60,000 nt of DNA from Bugula neritina. Taxonomy: Eukaryota; Bryozoa; Gymnolaemata; Cheilostomatida; Bugulidae. A model generated the notes under the pieces. It was not told the DNA's origin, did not search any database, and worked only from the letters and a program-made list of their open reading frames with translations. This document shows positions 20,505 through 31,400 of this stretch, piece by piece (the stretch's first letter is position 1; each line of letters begins with the position of its first letter). Location: contig OZ037768.1 in the NCBI GenBank assembly GCA_964035545.1, positions 15,843,375 to 15,903,374 of the forward strand, in the 5' to 3' direction. A program made the position numbers and the translations under genes.

Positions 20505-21640
20505 TGCTGAGTTTGACTTTTTGCCAGAGAAATGGGCAGAGTGGGCCAAGAGATGGAGTATATATATAGACAGATTTCTAAGTTAGATAAAGAGGATCGA
20601 AAGAAATACAAATTAATAGTTTCTTGTATTGTATGGGACCTACAAGTGAAAGCATCTTTAGCAGCCTAGGTCTCTCTGAAGAAAATGAAAAGAAATACAA
20701 TGAGGTGCTAGCTGGATTTGAGAACTACTTCTCACCCAAGAAATATGTCATCTATGAAAGAGCAAAATTCTTCAAGCGTGACCAGCAGCAAGCCAAATCA
20801 GTAGAACATTATATTCGTGCTTTAAATGAGTTGGCAGACAAATGTGACTTTGGAGTTAGCCTAGGGCAACACTGCGCGTATTTTCGCATGCGAAAATTGA
20901 AACCACAGGTAGCAAAGGTGTCCACTGTAGCATCAGTGATGCGGAATAAATAAAGCTTTCATTTTTAAATCGCATTCGCTTTTAATAAAACGCAATTAAC
21001 TGGAATATAGCACTAAAATAAAAGAATTGGGCTCGCTAAATAACTACCAGCCAATTAGGTGACGACGACAGAGACGATTCGCACTTGCGTTCAGAATGCT
21101 GAGCGACAAATGCGAATGTTTTCTCAACGCATGCAGTGGACACCTTTGCTACTTGTGGTTTAAATGTTCGCATGCGAAAATACGCACAGTGTGGCCCTAG
21201 GCTTAAGCGGTCAGAACAAATCAGAGATAGACTACTTGTTGGTATAGTTGACCAAGGGCTAAGCCATGAGATGCAAAAGATGGACATTGGCCAGTTAACT
21301 GAAGCAACAGCCGTGGCCATGGCTAGACAAGCAGAACAAGTGGACAAAAATGTAAAGGAGCTGTACAATGATGTGAAATCGCTTGATGCGGTAAGAGTCA
21401 GCAGTAGTAAACATAAACATTCAACCCAACAGAGTAAAGCAGCTAATTCAGCTCAAGCAGATACTAATCCATGTGTTAGATGTGGCCACAACACACACAG
21501 ATTTGGAAAATGTCCTGCGCAAGATTCTGTGTGTCACAAATGCCAAAAACGAGGACATTTTGCTAGAGTGTGCAGGTCAAAAGAAGGAGCAGTACAATCT
21601 GTGGAAGAGAACGATTATGACCAGCCTACCAGCAACGTTG
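20505..21640 (+). pseudogene. gag: gag remnant of the old element, split by a MITE
   Basis: N-terminal Gag appears near 20508-20560 (FLPEKWAEWAKRWSIYIDRF), then a stop and frame change. The main frame runs 20624-20858 (FENYFSPKKYVIYERAKF, VEHYIRALNELADKCDFG). The MITE at 20859-21202 interrupts it, and Gag resumes at 21203. The frames on the two sides of the MITE agree, so the insertion alone caused that break. The C-terminus carries two CCHC knuckles, CVRCGHNTHRFGKC and CHKCQKRGHFARVC (about 21472-21570). Confidence 0.85.
20859..21202. mobile_element. 344-bp Harbinger-like MITE inserted in gag
   Basis: Terminal inverted repeats of about 70 bp begin GCCTAGGGC at both ends and pair with about five mismatches over that length. 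Each arm contains a copy of TTTTCGCATGCGAA. A 3-bp direct duplication TTA (20856-20858 and 21203-21205) flanks the element. TTA/TAA duplication plus long inverted repeats and no coding capacity fits PIF/Harbinger-type MITEs. The interior is AT-rich. It landed after the host retroelement was in place or in its ancestor copy. Confidence 0.82.
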
Positions 21641-21699
21641 AACCCTGCAACAAAGGAAAATACTTTTTGGGTGAAATAACAGACAGAGATGCTAACGTT

Positions 21700-22158
21700 G
21701 AATGGACAAAGTCTGTAGTCGTAGATCAACTATTCGTGCCTAGGCGATTCAAGTTGGATACCGGTGCAGATGTTACCATCATCCCGCAGCAACTCTGTAA
21801 GTCAGTACAGCTTAAACAGCCAGACAAGTCATTGTTTGGACCAAGTAATAGTCAGATACTAGTGTTAGGCTATTTTGACAGTACACTATCTGTAAGCAAG
21901 CACAAAGTAGCAGATAGACTATGTGTTGTAGCTCACAATAAAGTTTTGCTTAGTAGACGTGCATGTGTAGGCTTAGGTCTTGTATCATGTAATACCCAAT
22001 TTGATTGTGTTACTGAAAGTACTGATAAATTTAGAAATGAGTTTCCTAGTCTTTTTTCTGGCTTAGGTAAAATGAGCCAGGAGGCAGAGATTCAAGTAAA
22101 CACCGGTTCCCCCCTTATGCTATTTGCGTTCCGCGTTCTGTGCCGTATCCATTATTAG
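21700..22158 (+). pseudogene. protease remnant of the old element
   Basis: Continuing the Gag frame, the retropepsin active site appears as FKLDTGADVTIIP (about 21748-21786), followed by flap-like LVLGYFDSTL and a region before RT. The frame is lost near 22120, where a one-base indel moves the pre-RT segment (LLGKVKAELDEMVKLGVI) into another frame. Confidence 0.85.
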
Positions 22159-22790
22159 GTAAGGTGAAGGCTGAGTTAGATGAAATGGTAAAGTTAGGAG
22201 TTATCTTCCCTGTTATTGAACCAACTGATGGTGCTCACCCATGGTCATAGTCACCAAAGCAAGTGGTCGTATTCGTATATGTGTAGACTACACTCAGTTG
22301 AATAAAGTAGTCAGGAGGGAGGTATACCCAATGGCCCATGTCGACTTTAGTCTCGCTAAATTAGGTAATGGGAAAGTTTTCAGCAAGTTGGATGCAAACT
22401 CTGGGTTTTATCAGATACCCCTGTCCAAGTCTAATAAACTCCCTACTACATTTTTGACCCCATTTGGTCGGTATGCTTATCATAGGTTGCTGTTTAGGCT
22501 GTCATCTAGCCCAGAGATCTATGCCAAAGTTGTGTCACAGGTTCTTTGTGATCTAGAAGGAGTTATTGTCCATATGGATGATGTTTGTGTCTGGAGCAAT
22601 ACTGTGGAGGAACATGATGCTAGAGTCCGTGCTGTCCTCAGACGCATGTCTGATGCAGGAATGACTATGGACAGTTCCAAGTGTGAATTTTCTAAAAGTT
22701 CAATCAAGTTTCTGGGGCATTCAATTTCTGATAAAAGCATTCAAGCCAACCCTGAGGCAGTTTAAGGAATTAGGGATTTCAGAACTCCTG
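22145..22790 (+). pseudogene. reverse transcriptase remnant of the old element
   Basis: RT motifs are clear: IRICVDYTQLNKVV, FSKLDANSGFYQIPL (first catalytic Asp), TPFGRYAYHRLLF, IVHMDDVCVWS (the MDD catalytic pair) and SSIKFLGHSIS. The coding sequence spans at least two frames: an indel and TAG near 22245, then stop TAA at 22763-22765. Both catalytic motifs survive, but the frame does not. Confidence 0.88.
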
Positions 22791-23330
22791 GAAGTGTCTC
22801 AGATGTTCGTAGCTTTTTGGGTATGGCAAATCAGTTGAGTAAGTTTACCCCTAAATTGGCGGAGCTATCTAAGCCTCTCAGAGATTTGTTGTGTAAAACG
22901 TCTCCTTGGTTCTGGGGCGAGGCTCAATCTATAGCCTTTGCCCAAATCAAAGAGGAGCTGTCGAGAGATTTTGTTCTTGCGGCTTATGACCCGAAGGCTG
23001 AGACCATTATACAGACTGATGCGTACCGGAATGGCATTGGTGCTGTATTGCTGCAACTTCAGCCGGATGGTTCCAAGAGGGTGGTTGCAGCAGCTTCTCG
23101 TGCTCTGACTGATACTGAGATGAGGTATGCAACCATCGAACAGGAGGCAATGGGGGTTGTGTGGGCATGTACTAAGTCTAGAAATTACATTACAGGTATC
23201 ACAGTCAAGATACAGACTGATCACAAGCCTTTGATCCCATTACTGAATGAAATTGAACTGGATAAACTGACTGTTCACATTTAGCGTTTCAGGATGAGGT
23301 TTATGAGGTTTGCTTATGTCGTTGAACACA
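22790..23330 (+). pseudogene. RT connection and RNase H remnant of the old element
   Basis: After the stop at 22763 the same family sequence resumes: DVRSFLGMANQLSKFTPKLA, then RNase H with TIIQTDAYRNGIGAVLL, ALTDTEMRYATIEQEAMGVV and IQTDHKPLIPLL. An in-frame TAG at 23282-23284 interrupts it before FMRFAYVVEHIAGKDNVLAD. Confidence 0.85.
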
Positions 23331-23399
23331 TTGCTGGTAAGGATAATGTGCTTGCTGATGCATTATTCCGCTCACAGGCTTCGCCTAGTGTGGATGAAG

Positions 23400-24445
23400 T
23401 GACTTTTGTGGAGGAGGTAGAGTTGGCCGTGAAGGAGAGTCATAAGTCGTTTGCTTCTAGTCAGAGGCTCGTGCAGTTGACAAAGCTGCAAAGAGCCGAT
23501 GAAGTCTTGGCCCAAGTTATTAAGTTTGTTGAGACCTTATGGTCGGAGTGCCTTACCAATCAGGATAGACTTCTTTGCCCTTATTTTGAGTCAAGATCGT
23601 TGATTTCTACAGGTTGAGAGATTGGAAATTCTTCGGACTATTCATCAAGGTCATTTAGAGGTGACCAAGTGTCGTGCTCGAGCCAGGCAATATGTTTGGT
23701 GGCCGGGTATATCTCAGCAGATTGCTGACATGGTACGCCAGTGCAACACCTGCAGAATGCATGCCAACGTTGTTGTAGAGCCATTGATGGTAGCCGAGTT
23801 TCCTCAGCGTCCTTGGGAGAGGTTAGGTAGTGATTTGTTCTTTGTTCACAATCGTCGGTATTTCCTAGTAGTAGACTATTATTCTAGGTTTGTCGAGGTT
23901 GCTTTGTTGGCTGAACTCACTAGTAGGGAAGTTATTAGCCACATGTGGAGTATCTTTGCACGCTATGGTGTTCCAGATGTGTTGGTTTCAGTCAATGGCC
24001 CCCAGTACGCCAGCCATGAGTTTAAGTTGTTTGTTTCTTCTTACCAGTTTGCCCATGTCACTAGTTTACCAAAGCATCCTCAGGCTAACGGAGAGGCTGA
24101 GAGGGCAGTCTAAACAGTCAAGTCCTTGCTCAAGAAAGAGGCAGATTCATACCTTGCACTGTTGGCCTATCGATCTTCTCCTCCGGGAAATGGCTTGTCT
24201 CCTGCTCATATGTTGATTGGCAGTTCAGGAAAAAGAAGAGTTGAAGCGCAGTCAAGTGAAAGAGAATTTTGATATTAGGCATAAAGTTGCACCACTTCCA
24301 CCTTTGAAACGAGGCGACAGGGTGAGAATTAGAGACTTGAACAGGGACGCAGTAGTTATCCAACAGTGCGCACAGAGATCTTACACTGTTCAAGACACAG
24401 GTGGTACTGAGTTAAGACGCAACCGTAGAAGTTGTGTTTGCTTTA
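23400..24445 (+). pseudogene. integrase remnant of the old element
   Basis: The HHCC finger is present (HQGHLEVTKCRARARQYVWW ... CNTCRMH, about 23625-23760). The core has the first Asp in WERLGSDLFF, but the second catalytic position reads VSVNGPQ where the family has SDNGPQ (Asp to Val). The Glu is kept in HPQANGEAERAV. A stop TAA lies at 24111-24113, frameshifts near 23600 and 24215, and the C-terminal KRGDRVRIRDL domain follows in another frame. Confidence 0.86.
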
Positions 24446-24455
24446 GAAAGAGAGG

Positions 24456-24577
24456 TGTTGTATTATACTCCAATTACCGCACACGCGGAATTACTTTACT
24501 GTTTTGCTTTATTCGTGTGCGTTGTTATAGTACGTATGCTTCTTCTAAAAATACATCCTCTTGGTATTAACACAACA
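24456..24577 (+). repeat. 3' LTR of the old Ty3/gypsy element
   Basis: This 122-bp LTR differs from the 5' copy at six positions (4.9%) and is followed by the GAAAA duplication. Confidence 0.9.
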
Positions 24578-25429
24578 GAAAAAAGCTGCACTGGAAGAGA
24601 TATGATATTCGATTTTAATTTAATACAAATTTAAAGCCTAAAACCTAGAACTTAGAGGATACATTTAATATCCACAATAAAACGATAAAGTCTTTAAATG
24701 ATATTCAAAATAATCTCACAAAAAATGAAAATGAGAGCAATTAACTTTTTTAATCTTACCATTTTTATTTTCATTTTGTTTTCAAGTCTCCAGAAGGTAC
24801 TTAAATATAATACTACCACGCTATTTTTGTCGCACAGAATGTTTATTTGCAACTATGGCGAGCAGTCTTGAACCAACAACCTGAATTTACCTGCATAATT
24901 AGGAAATTTGTCGCAAAATTATGTTGAAGCTATTTTACATCAATTTTAAGACAACTCCAATTATAAATTTCCATTCGGGTAACTACTGTATTCTTATTTA
25001 GACATTTGATAACTTTTCGAGTTATTTCACCTTATGTTATTAAATTAATGAAGGATAACTCTATAGACCAACAAGTTTTAAAGAAAGGCGCCCGCTATAA
25101 TATTAATAATTATTTTGTACTGCATTGATCATTCAATTTATTGGCGTTTAAAAGTTCAAGGTAAAAAAGACAAAATGAACAAATCATTTTGATTTTACTA
25201 CCGAACAATTCATTTGTTTTAACCAAATGCTATACGCTCACATTTAAGTGTTCAACTATTGCATTAAAAACCCAATTGCGCAGCAATAAAATTAAATATA
25301 GCTGATTAGACTTAGTGATTATCAGTGTGAGTATTAAATTCAATATTGTAAAATTAAATACGATTAGTATAAATGATTATTAATTAAAATATAATATTTA
25401 AATTATATTTAATTTTATAATCATAATCT

Positions 25430-25850
25430 GATCATGGTGGTTTCAATTATCAATAGTATTACTTATACTAATACTATTACTAATATTGATAGTTATAGTA
25501 ACTATAATTATAATAGTAATAGTAAATGTAATGCTAAGTTAAAGTAATAGTATTGGCTATTGTCTATTGAGTATTGAGTAATACTATTACTATTAGTATT
25601 ACTAATAGTAATAGTAATACTGACTTAATACTAATAGTAATACTAATATTGACTATTAGTAATACTCAGTATGAGTATTAGTATTGCTCAATACTAAGCT
25701 ACCATAACTATTACTATTAGTATTACTATTAGTATTAGACTTACTCTTGGTACTAATATTATTATTTTATAATTATTACATTTGATTTTGTAATACTAAT
25801 AGTAATAGTAATACTAGTGTTGCCATAATTATTATTAATGTTATAATCTT
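25430..25850. repeat. degenerate TAATAGTAATAC-type simple-sequence region
   Basis: About 400 bases are built almost wholly from TAA, TAG, TAT and TAC trinucleotide-like units in both orientations, for example repeated AATAGTAATAGTAATACT and its reverse complement. It can fold on itself extensively. No coding potential. Confidence 0.7.
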
Positions 25851-26442
25851 AATCATAATGTTGACTGTATTTGTAATGTTTGCAAGGAGTAGAAAACTCG
25901 CACTATACAGTTAGCATTCACTTTCAGTTGGTGCGAGTAAATTTGAGACCGGAGTTGCTTCTAGTTCTTGCAAAATAATTTGCATGAGCTACAGTACAAG
26001 TAAAGTATTACTATTAGTAGGCCTATAGAGCTATAAGTATAAGGTTAGCAGTAGTGTAAGTTACTAATTTTAATTCGTAATTAGCATTTAGATTATTAAT
26101 ATAAAGCTCTGCGTTAACTGTTATAATTTAGTTAGTGTTACTATTGCCATTGGTCATAAATTTAAAAGAAGGGATTTAAAATCAGGTCAAAGCTACTGTA
26201 AAATGTAAAGAGCACTGGCAATAATTATAATTACATTATAATAAATAATTAAACTTGAGACTAAAAAGTAAAAAGCTAATTATTTATTTCCAAATTAAAA
26301 TGCTCATAACATTATGTTTTAACAATAACTGTGTCCTAGTCATACTCAACTCATAGTGAGTGTAATAGTCACACTTATAGTTATAGTCTTAGTGATGCTG
26401 TCAGTGTGATACTTATTCTTAAAGTCATCCTTGTAAAATAAT

Positions 26443-26506
26443 TGCCTTCACCGATTTGAACCACAGACCACAAGCAGGCATGCTAACCAACTACACCACA
26501 GAGGCA
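26443..26506 (-). repeat. tRNA-like relic (possible tRNA-His-derived SINE head)
   Basis: On the minus strand it reads TGCCTCTGTGGTGTAGTTGG, then TTAGCATGCC, a loop-like CTTGTGG, and GGTTCAAATC, ending AAGGCA. A D-arm/A-box and a B-box are recognisable and the ends pair partly (TGCCT with AGGCA). The T stem does not pair and it is short for a tRNA, so it is a pseudogene or SINE head, not a working tRNA. Confidence 0.45.
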
Positions 26507-27194
26507 GCTGGGTAAACTCAACACTACAATCCTCATGTTGATACTCATACTGATACTGATTATCATATACCGTAACCACAGTAATACTGATCATGACTTA
26601 TGTCTTCAAGTTGTCACTGAGTTTGACAAAGGACCCAGTTTATACCTATAGCAATGGTTACAGCCTATTGGGTTATAGAATTATTATTTATTATTAACTT
26701 ATAGTTGTTGATAAATAATATTTAGCTTCACTATTATTTACTAATAGTAATACTAGTAGCAATAGTAAGATTACTCATTTATGTATTTTTTATCAGGGTT
26801 AATTCCTTACTGCATAAACTCATAAAAATAGCAATGTGAATGTAGGTATTTTGTATAATTGTGTTATTATCAATAATAATATTCATGTTGGTGTTGGTAC
26901 TCACATTAATATTCATACTAGTCATTTTTCACAGTAATGAATAACATTGGAGTTAATATTCATATTGAATTTGGTATTCATGTTGATGGTAAGATCATAT
27001 TGTGGTAATAATATTAATAATTTGAATGTACCATTAATATTACTAGTGCTCATAATATGCATAATAGTAAGTAAGTAAACAAATTACTACTAATAGCAGT
27101 CAGTAGTGTATCCTCTACATGAAAGCCAATCAAATGCACTAGATAGTAAGTAGATAAGGCCCATTTTAGATTTAGTTTTTGCTTAATTGCCCTG

Positions 27195-27290
27195 AACGAT
27201 TTTTGCTATGAGTTGCGCAGCTTGAATTCAAACCCACAAGCTCTTTTTTAGTTTTAGAGTTATGCGCAATTATGCTACCCTGACACCCTT
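27195..27290 (-). repeat. tRNA-like or SINE relic
   Basis: On the minus strand an A-box-like GTAGCATAATTGCGCA is followed about 40 bases later by a B-box-like GGGTTTGAATTCAAGC. Spacing and order fit a tRNA-derived SINE head of a different family from the 41104/45528/48896 copies. No target duplication was identified. Confidence 0.35.
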
Positions 27291-28363
27291 GCAATAGTGA
27301 CAACGTAATCTGTAATTATAACAAAAAGGATATTTATAACTATAACCAGATAAAATCACTGATTTAATGCTAATAGTGATTACAGTTATAACTTTATATA
27401 GTATTTGTTCAGCTTATCAAGTGAAGATTGCTCATAATGATTATCACCATCTATTGTAAGGATAATACAAAACTTGATCAACATCAATAATTAAAACTAT
27501 GATAAGCATTATAATTGCATTTGTGATAATGATCTTCACAAAATTATTGAATCCAGAGTTAATAAATATAAAAAGTACTATGTAAAAGGTGTTATTGAAA
27601 TTATGACTATTCAGTAATTTAAACCAGATAGCTTAAATTATAATCCAATAGAATCTTGATTAAAAGGAGTTTTTTGGAAGCATTATATGTTGTTTACTAA
27701 TGACTCAAAATATACAAGTACTTTAGCACCTTTTATTGAACTACATGGTTAATATTATGCTGTGCAATACTCAATTATATACAATTTTAAGGCCCTTAGT
27801 CTAATAAATATACCTAATAGATTGTTGATCTAGTAAACTGTAAATTAATAATCAGAGTTGATTTATAAACATAGGGTGAATGAGGCATGTATTTAGATCA
27901 CTCGATTTGATTGCTATTGAACATTGTGTGCTGTTGACCTTATTAATATTTTGTGTTCATGGTCAGGAATTCACGCTCTATCATGCATGCAGTTAAATTC
28001 AGTGATTTAGATTCAGCGATGCAAGCAGAGAGTTGAGTTACAAGCACAAGTTTAGTTGGTTGTTAGCTTGGAGTTACAATACTCCTCTATGGAAGACTGC
28101 TAAGCATCAAAATAGTTATCAGTGCAGATTCTATCTAACACATTAAATCAATGCTAATGATACCAGCAATGCACTAAGAGGGTTTTGTACTGCATTGTTT
28201 TCTATTGTTTATTTTATTGGCTGATAACACAGACTTTTTCCCATTTCAGTATTCAACTTTACAGATAAAAGCTGGGGAATAAATTTTAGTCACTGCAGTA
28301 GTTAATGGACACTGAAAGAACTTCCTGATTTCATGCTTTTTACCTGCTAGTTGAAAGTAAAGG

Positions 28364-28430
28364 ATGAGTGTGGGAGAAGCTGAGCAAATGGAGGAACTTG
28401 TAGAAGTGGCTAATGGCAGTAATGGGGAAA
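28364..28430 (+). CDS. IQGAP: IQGAP first coding exon 1a
   Basis: ATG 28364 (context AAGGATGAG) opens MSVGEAEQMEELVEVANGS, an acidic 22-residue leader with no family similarity. The exon ends at a GTAGGT donor with one base of a codon left, the phase required by exon 2 at 32113. The assignment rests on phase match and reading-frame quality, because the sequence itself is not conserved. Confidence 0.6.
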
Positions 28431-31400
28431 GTAGGTTCTTATTTTTTATACTCTAGTATAATTAATCCAGTTAAATTTTAATTTACTAAACTTGTACTAA
28501 ACCTGTTTTTATTAAGTTAAGTTGCAGCTAAAGCTTTTAGGTTGTTATGCCAGCATAACCAAACCTTGTGTTCACTGAGGATAATAAATCTCACAAAGAG
28601 TTTCAATTGTCATTAACTGTGAAAGTACCCAAAGAGAATGAGAAGTATGCAAGCTGCAATGTACATGTTACATGTTCTCTAAAGGTGGTGTCTCTAATAA
28701 TGAGGTATAAGATGAACCATTGGCTTTACTCTGTTGAAACCCCATTGTTTTTGCCTTGGCCAGCTGAAGCTTCAAACACTATCAGTGGGGATAATATTAG
28801 ACTAGTATAAAGCTTACTATCACCAGCTGGTTAGTTGCAGTAATAATTTTTATCATATTGTGTTGAAGATTAACAAACAAAAAGATTTATTCACATTGGA
28901 GTGATATTGAGGTCAGATTTCTTGCAATATCAGTTAGGTTCACATATTTGCTTGTGAGGTGCGTATTGGTAGCTAACTTACTTCCTGTTAGTATTCACAA
29001 TTGACTACACACTACAGTCTACACTACACTTTACTACACACTCCCTCAGCTCCTACCTACTAATCCCCCTCCTCAGTTATCATCATAATTCAAACTGATT
29101 GGCAGATCCTTAGTGGGATACAGGAGCAGATCTCCCTGATTAGAATCTGTATCTCTATTTATGGCCTCCTGATCAGTGAATACTTCTATTGTTAGTAGAT
29201 GTCACATGAAATCTCCTGCTTTTTAGCCGTCAGACTGGTAGTGAAATATTATTTGAAACATCTCTGCATAGTGAACTGTTTGATACTCCACACTGGACAC
29301 CTACAGTGTACTCACTAATCTCACAATATGCATATAACCAACATAATATACATTATATATACCCTATGACATGGTTATTAATTTCGTATACTGGATTGTT
29401 GGTGTTTTAATTGTGAAATACTGCGGAGTTGCAGTTTTGTTAATATTGTCAGTCTACCATGCATTTGTAGCATAAGATGTTTTATACTGTACTTGTAAAG
29501 TGCAACCCCAAACCAAAAGTTATAAACTCAAACTAAGCAAAATTCTGGATCTCCAAGCCTTAGATGGTCTCCACATAGAAATCCACAGCTGTCCATTGAG
29601 TATTAGGCATATTCTAGCATATTCTGTGCATTGTCACATTTCTACTAAGCCTATCCATTCTCTTCTATATTGAATAATTTTAAATATCAAGTGATGAAAT
29701 ATTTGTCTGAAGGTTTGAGTAATGTGTACTTATTTCACCATAAACATACCAGCCTTATTTTGAACTACTGCAAAGTAATGTTTGAAAACTTTTGTTATCT
29801 CTTGATTTTTGTGAATAGCAGAACTGTTGGGTTATTTGGATTGACTCAAAATATTCATTAGCGCATTGAAAGAGAACAATAACATCTGCAAGCAATGTAA
29901 TGCAGTGATATACCGCATGTATGAAGAAAGTAGCTAACTCATTAGATCACGCATCTTGGGATGGTTACTCTCAACAATAAACGAAATTAATAAAAATAAA
30001 CAGTATACAAATATTAACAAAAGTCTATTGCTGTACTGGTGCAGTTGACCAGAGAGAGTATCGGAAGTTTGTTTTATTCATTTGTAAAATGGACGGTGGT
30101 AGCTTTGCCTTGAAGAAAAACGGTAGTATTAGCGAAAGTTTTAGATGGCGATACTGTTGGAGAAAACAATGTATTTCAGTTGCTATGTGCTTCGAAGGTA
30201 TGCATGTTATCAGCTTTGCAGTAAACTTTAGGCAGTGTTCACTAACCATATGATTTATTGAGTGTGTGACTTGTGTTACTTCGTGGAACTGGAAGCAAAG
30301 TTTAATTAAATGTAAATTGTGTAAATTACTACATTTTATTGAACTGGCTCATTATTTTCTTACCTTGAATCTTTATGAATATCGCAGATGAACTGAGGCA
30401 ATTTATAGGAAGGCAATATCAAATGTAAAGATTTGATTTACTGCTAGTATTAGTGTACTGCCGGGACTATTGATATTGAATTGTTTCTCCCTACACCAAT
30501 ACAGGAATATGAGAAGAATGGGTAATGAGTATAATAGTTATAAATTGTTGGGGTTAGTTTTGATCATAGTAATTCCATGCTGCTTCTACTAACATTGTAT
30601 GCTGATAGTTCCTTCTCTCTAGAGATTTGATCTGAGGTATGAAGAGCAATGCCTCAGTATGCTGTTCTAATGATGTTATATAAACAATAATGGCAAACCT
30701 CTAGTGACATCAGCTGTAGGTATTTTGATTTAATCTTCTTGTTTTTCCTGTGGGTTTACATTAGAGATGACCTTCAGTCTCTGGCAGGCACTGCAATCAG
30801 CCACATCACAATTTCATTTTTCTTGAGGCTGCCTTTAGCTGCAGTTGCTGTCTTCAAGTGTGGCTCTGCCCTACACAGTTTTTCGGCAAGGCTCTGTTCA
30901 GCTATCTACTCAAATGACAATTCCTTCAACGATATTATGTTGCGTCAAATGTTCTCGAGGGACGAGGAAGATGTATTTGGTACGGACTATTCTCGGTTAG
31001 CCCGGACTGCATATCGAACCAGACATGCTTCACTCACAACTCGAATGATGAGACAATCAACTACAGGCAGTCTGTCGAGACAAACATGTAGTAGTTATAA
31101 CAGTTTAGGGCGCCAGTCATCTAACGGTAATCAAAGCCTACTAAACCATACCAATATTCCTGGATTTAGGTCTCGCAGCTCCTCTGTAAGCTCCACCGCT
31201 TCTTTTGACTCTTCATGGTTTAAACCAAGTTTTCGGGCCAGCTATGGGTGTAGGTATTTTGTTTCATTGAATTTCACTTTGGCCTGTAAGGTTAACCTTT
31301 TATCATCGTACTTTTTGTAATAACTTTTTGCACTGTATTCACCATTGTAATATGACTTTTGATTAATATGAAGTAATGTTTAAATATTTCTGTGCTACTC

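Larger units (their letters stand above)
20266..24577 (+). mobile_element. old Ty3/gypsy (Mag-like) LTR retrotransposon, decayed (4312 bp)
   Basis: The 122-bp LTRs at 20266-20387 and 24456-24577 start TGTTGTATTATACTC and end ACACAACA. They differ at 6 of 122 sites. A perfect 5-bp target duplication GAAAA flanks them (20261-20265 and 24578-24582). Domain order on the plus strand is Gag, two zinc knuckles, protease, RT, RNase H, integrase, which is Ty3/gypsy order. Very short LTRs and the Gag style suggest the Mag-like group. A purine tract (AGAAAGAGAGG) sits just before the 3' LTR. At least six stops or frameshifts and an inserted MITE make it inactive. About 5% LTR divergence makes it much older than its neighbour at 13867-18250. 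Confidence 0.92.
24583..28360. other. AT-rich region upstream of IQGAP
   Basis: Apart from the simple-sequence block at 25430-25850 and the tRNA-like relics near 26443 and 27195, no gene was recognised. The IQGAP promoter and any 5' UTR exon should lie toward the right end. A possible acceptor (CTGCTAG) occurs 13 bases before the first IQGAP ATG. Confidence 0.4.

Noticed and set aside
25430-25850. Possible CRISPR-like or regulatory repeat array
   Set aside because: Units are degenerate trinucleotides without spacers; simple sequence in a eukaryotic genome.
28568-28810. 80-codon plus-strand frame after IQGAP exon 1a
   Set aside because: No splice sites fit IQGAP phase and no family was recognised; probably chance.
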